Shown: positions 5,186 through 6,248 of the stretch, one piece after another
How positions within the stretch are numbered: position 1 is the stretch's first letter
How the letters are laid out: every line of letters begins with the position of its first letter
NCBI GenBank assembly: GCA_003575245.1
Contig: NMQN01000817.1
Span: forward strand, 1 to 6,248
Origin: Candidatus Atribacteria bacterium 1244-E10-H5-B2
Lineage (GTDB): Bacteria > Atribacterota > JS1 > SB-45 > 34-128
Length of the DNA: 6,248 nt
Direction of reading: 5' to 3'
Made by a program: the position numbers and the translations under genes
Notes under the pieces: model-generated
The model's input: the letters and a program-made list of their open reading frames with translations, nothing else
Database searches by the model: none
What the model was told of the DNA's origin: nothing

Positions 5186-5282
5186 CACTTTTGGTAGTGT
5201 ATACGGTATCACTTTTGGTAGTGTACTAACAACCACTTTTGGTAGTGTATGGGGTTTTTATAACAACCACTTTTGGTAGTGT
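5186..5282 (+). repeat. Four iteron-like direct repeats (candidate origin)
   Basis: The 15-base core CACTTTTGGTAGTGT occurs exactly at 5186-5200, 5210-5224, 5234-5248 and 5268-5282. Spacings are 24, 24 and 34 bp, so the last gap is longer by ten bases, about one helical turn, which keeps all sites on the same DNA face. Copies 1 and 2 are preceded by GGTAT; copies 3 and 4 by TAACAAC. Each core has a small dyad, CACT-N6-AGTG. An AT-rich tract (TTATATATATATTTA) follows at once, as expected for a melting region. Operators for the adjacent winged-helix protein are the alternative. Confidence 0.85.
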
Positions 5283-5470
5283 TATATATATATTTACCAT
5301 TTATCCTGTAGCGCTTACGCTTCTGCAGATTCTTAAGCTCTCTTTCTTAGCTTTTCTTAGATATTTATTAAGGGTATTTAGGAGCAGGTGCTTTTCAGGA
5401 CTTAGAAAGATAAAAAGATAAAAAGAGGATTCAGGGGAACATATGTTTGTTTGTGATTAGAGGTTAAATT
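5283..5470 (+). other. AT-rich region after the repeats, no convincing gene
   Basis: It begins with an AT-rich tract right after the last repeat. A small hairpin AGCG-CTTA-CGCT lies near 5312-5323. It also contains TCTTAG-type repeats near 5330-5360 and AGATAAAA direct repeats near 5407-5424. An open frame across the region starts inside the repeats without a ribosome binding site, and its hydrophobic composition follows from the T-rich DNA, so it is not called. A five-codon ATG...TAG at 5443-5460 follows CAGGGG and overlaps the next gene's ribosome binding site; it may be chance. Confidence 0.4.
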
Positions 5471-5653
5471 ATGACTGGAAGAAAAAACAATATTAACAAT
5501 TTAAAATTAAAATCCTTAGAGAAAACGAGAGACTTCTATTTATGGGAATTGAAGAGGAAGGACAGCTTAACAGAGAGAGAAAGAAATAAATATCTATCTG
5601 CCCTAAAAGTAATCAGAGGAATAATTAAAAAAAAAGAAAAAGATAATGTATGA
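5471..5653 (+). CDS. 60-residue charged helical protein
   Basis: ATG at 5471 follows AGAGG (5459-5463) with a 7-base spacer. The product is almost entirely Lys, Arg, Glu, Asn and Leu and is expected to be a helical hairpin or coiled coil: LEKTRDFYLWELKRK (about 16-30), a turn at DSLTERER, then NKYLSALKVIRGIIKKKEK. No known domain is recognised. RDFY (20-23) and RER (36-38) recur at nearly the same distance in the 54-residue protein at 5786, hinting at a shared family. Position downstream of the presumed origin suggests an accessory replication or regulatory role, which is inference only. Confidence 0.6.
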   Translation: MTGRKNNINNLKLKSLEKTRDFYLWELKRKDSLTERERNKYLSALKVIRGIIKKKEKDNV

Positions 5654-5670
5654 AGCTAATACATTATACC

Positions 5671-5709
5671 CTACCAAAAATTTTACCTATCACAAGCTAT
5701 GATTGGTAG
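5671..5709. repeat. Inverted repeat related to the iteron core
   Basis: CTACCAA (5671-5677) and TTGGTAG (5703-5709) are a perfect 7-bp inverted pair 25 bases apart. TTGGTAG is part of the iteron core, and CTACCAAAA is the complement of its TTTTGGTAG. A nested pair, ACCTATCA (5685-5692) and TGATTGGT (5700-5707), forms a stem with one mismatch. These may be diverged binding sites for the same protein. Confidence 0.4.
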
Positions 5710-5732
5710 AGAAAAAACACTAAATTATAGGT

Positions 5733-5765
5733 TTGAGTTTTGTTATCAGAGGCTATTATAACAAA
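5733..5765 (+). promoter_or_regulatory. Possible promoter with a dyad over the -10
   Basis: TTGAGT (5733-5738), an 18-base spacer and TATAAC (5757-5762) resemble a moderate sigma-A promoter for the 54-residue gene. A perfect 8-bp inverted repeat, TTTGTTAT (5739-5746) and ATAACAAA (5758-5765), covers the -10, fitting a repressor operator. Confidence 0.4.
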
Positions 5766-5785
5766 TAAGGAAAAGGGGGGAACTA

Positions 5786-5950
5786 ATGCTACCGGATAGA
5801 TTAGATTTTTTAAATAGGTTCGATAAATTTTATAAAGAACTAGTTAATGCTGTTAAAGAAGATATAGTCCAGGAGAGAGATTTTTATATAGTTATAAGGC
5901 GTGAATGCAAGAGTATGGATCGGGAGCGAAGGGAAGGATTGATTAAGTAA
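5786..5950 (+). CDS. 54-residue charged protein
   Basis: ATG at 5786 follows AAAAGGGGGG (5771-5780), a strong ribosome binding site, and ends at TAA 5948-5950. The product is highly charged and helical: an N-terminal LDFLNRFDKFYKELVNAVK helix, then QERDFYIVIRRE and MDRERREGL. RDFY (31-34) and RER (46-48) align with the same motifs in the 60-residue protein at 5471, allowing a one-residue gap. No family is recognised. It has its own likely promoter. Function is unknown; a small DNA- or protein-binding regulator would fit the charge pattern. Confidence 0.55.
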   Translation: MLPDRLDFLNRFDKFYKELVNAVKEDIVQERDFYIVIRRECKSMDRERREGLIK

Positions 5951-6146
5951 AGCGAAGTGTCTAATTATAGCTAAAAAAATAAACGAAAAGCCTCTCTAAA
6001 ATTTTGGAGCGCTCGGTTAACTCGGTGGGGCTAAAAAGGGGACTCTCCACTTAACACAATAACAATTCTGTAAATATAATATAATCGCTGTAAAGCTATA
6101 TAAATAAAGGATATAAAATATTTCTTAAAAAAAAGTAAAATAATGC
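5951..6146. other. Gene-free region with dyads before the last promoter
   Basis: No ORF is supported. GAGCGCTC (6007-6014) is an 8-bp palindrome. CTCGG occurs twice, at 6012 and 6021. AGCCTC (5989-5994) can pair with GGGGCT (6027-6032), or GTGGGG (6025-6030) with CTCCAC (6045-6050); these are mutually exclusive. The GC-rich patch (5990-6050) contrasts with the AT-rich DNA on both sides. It could hold the end of the preceding unit or the boundary of another element. Confidence 0.35.
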
Positions 6147-6199
6147 TTGACTACTTCTTTATATAGGTATACAATAATTACAGTAAAATAAAGAAGTAG
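6147..6199 (+). promoter_or_regulatory. Sigma-A promoter inside a 12-bp inverted repeat
   Basis: TTGACT (6147-6152), a 17-base spacer and TACAAT (6170-6175) are close to consensus. CTACTTCTTTAT (6151-6162) and ATAAAGAAGTAG (6188-6199) are perfect complements, 25 bases apart, centred on the -10. One arm overlaps the -35 and spacer, and the other covers the start of the transcript. This suggests tight repression by a dimeric or looping regulator, or a leader hairpin near the ribosome binding site. Confidence 0.8.
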
Positions 6200-6213
6200 G
6201 AGAGAGGTGTTTA

Positions 6214-6248
6214 ATGATGAAAGTAGTAAAGGCAATTCAGTCAAAATC
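6214..6248 (+). CDS. N-terminus of a truncated gene
   Basis: ATG at 6214 (or 6217) follows GGAGAGAGGTG at suitable spacing and runs off the window after 11 complete codons, MMKVVKAIQSK. A strong promoter with a dyad lies just upstream, so the gene is probably real and regulated. The opening K-V-x-K-A-x-x-x-K resembles the first strand of some IS200/IS605 TnpB-type proteins, but eleven residues cannot establish that. Any other function remains possible. Confidence 0.6.
   Translation, partial: MMKVVKAIQSK

Noticed and set aside
5186..5282. CRISPR array
   Set aside because: Repeats are only 15 bases and the 9-19 base gaps are too short for spacers and partly conserved between copies.
5239..5421. 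60-codon hydrophobic open frame across the repeats
   Set aside because: It starts inside an iteron, has no ribosome binding site, and its hydrophobicity reflects T-rich non-coding DNA.

Overview
The window is AT-rich and every gene lies on the + strand. Start sites carry strong AGGAGG/GGTGAT-type ribosome binding sites, sigma-A-like promoters are visible, and AGA, AGG and ATA codons are frequent. Together these suggest a low-GC Gram-positive host, probably a Clostridia-like Bacillota. That assignment is inference from composition and signals only. The gene content is that of a virus-derived mobile element such as a phage, prophage, satellite or phage-plasmid, not host housekeeping DNA.

Layout. 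Positions 1-525 hold the end of a zinc-ribbon protein followed by three very small, tightly packed ORFs (34, 28 and 39 codons); the last stops exactly at the terminase start. Positions 526-2091 encode a full-length large terminase with intact ATPase and nuclease residues. A good promoter overlapped by a dyad then drives a 152-residue protein with an excisionase/MerR-like HTH and a coiled coil (2167-2625). Positions 2626-3011 have no long gene but carry several hairpins, a 14-codon hydrophobic ORF with a near-perfect Shine-Dalgarno, and a cluster of AATTTAGA-like motifs. The HK97-fold major capsid protein follows (3012-4244), with a terminator region after it.

The second half looks like a replication and control module. 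It has a PC4/YdbC-type single-stranded-DNA-binding protein (4428-4631), a terminator, a second large hairpin, and a 148-residue winged-helix-like protein (4735-5181). Four copies of CACTTTTGGTAGTGT, spaced 24, 24 and 34 bp, start five bases after that gene's stop codon. Two small charged proteins (60 and 54 residues) that may be distant relatives follow, and the window ends in the first codons of another gene behind a strong promoter with a 12-bp perfect inverted repeat.

The notable point is the combination: terminase and capsid genes in separate transcription units, no portal, protease, connector or tail gene between them, and a probable initiator plus iteron-like origin just downstream. Either this is a compact element that borrows the missing virion parts (satellite-like), or a strongly rearranged prophage. 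Intact ORFs with good ribosome binding sites argue against simple decay. Two intergenic hairpins share identical outer ends (TTTTAGCCTGG ... CCGGGTAT) with different, still-paired inner stems, which suggests a dispersed structured element.
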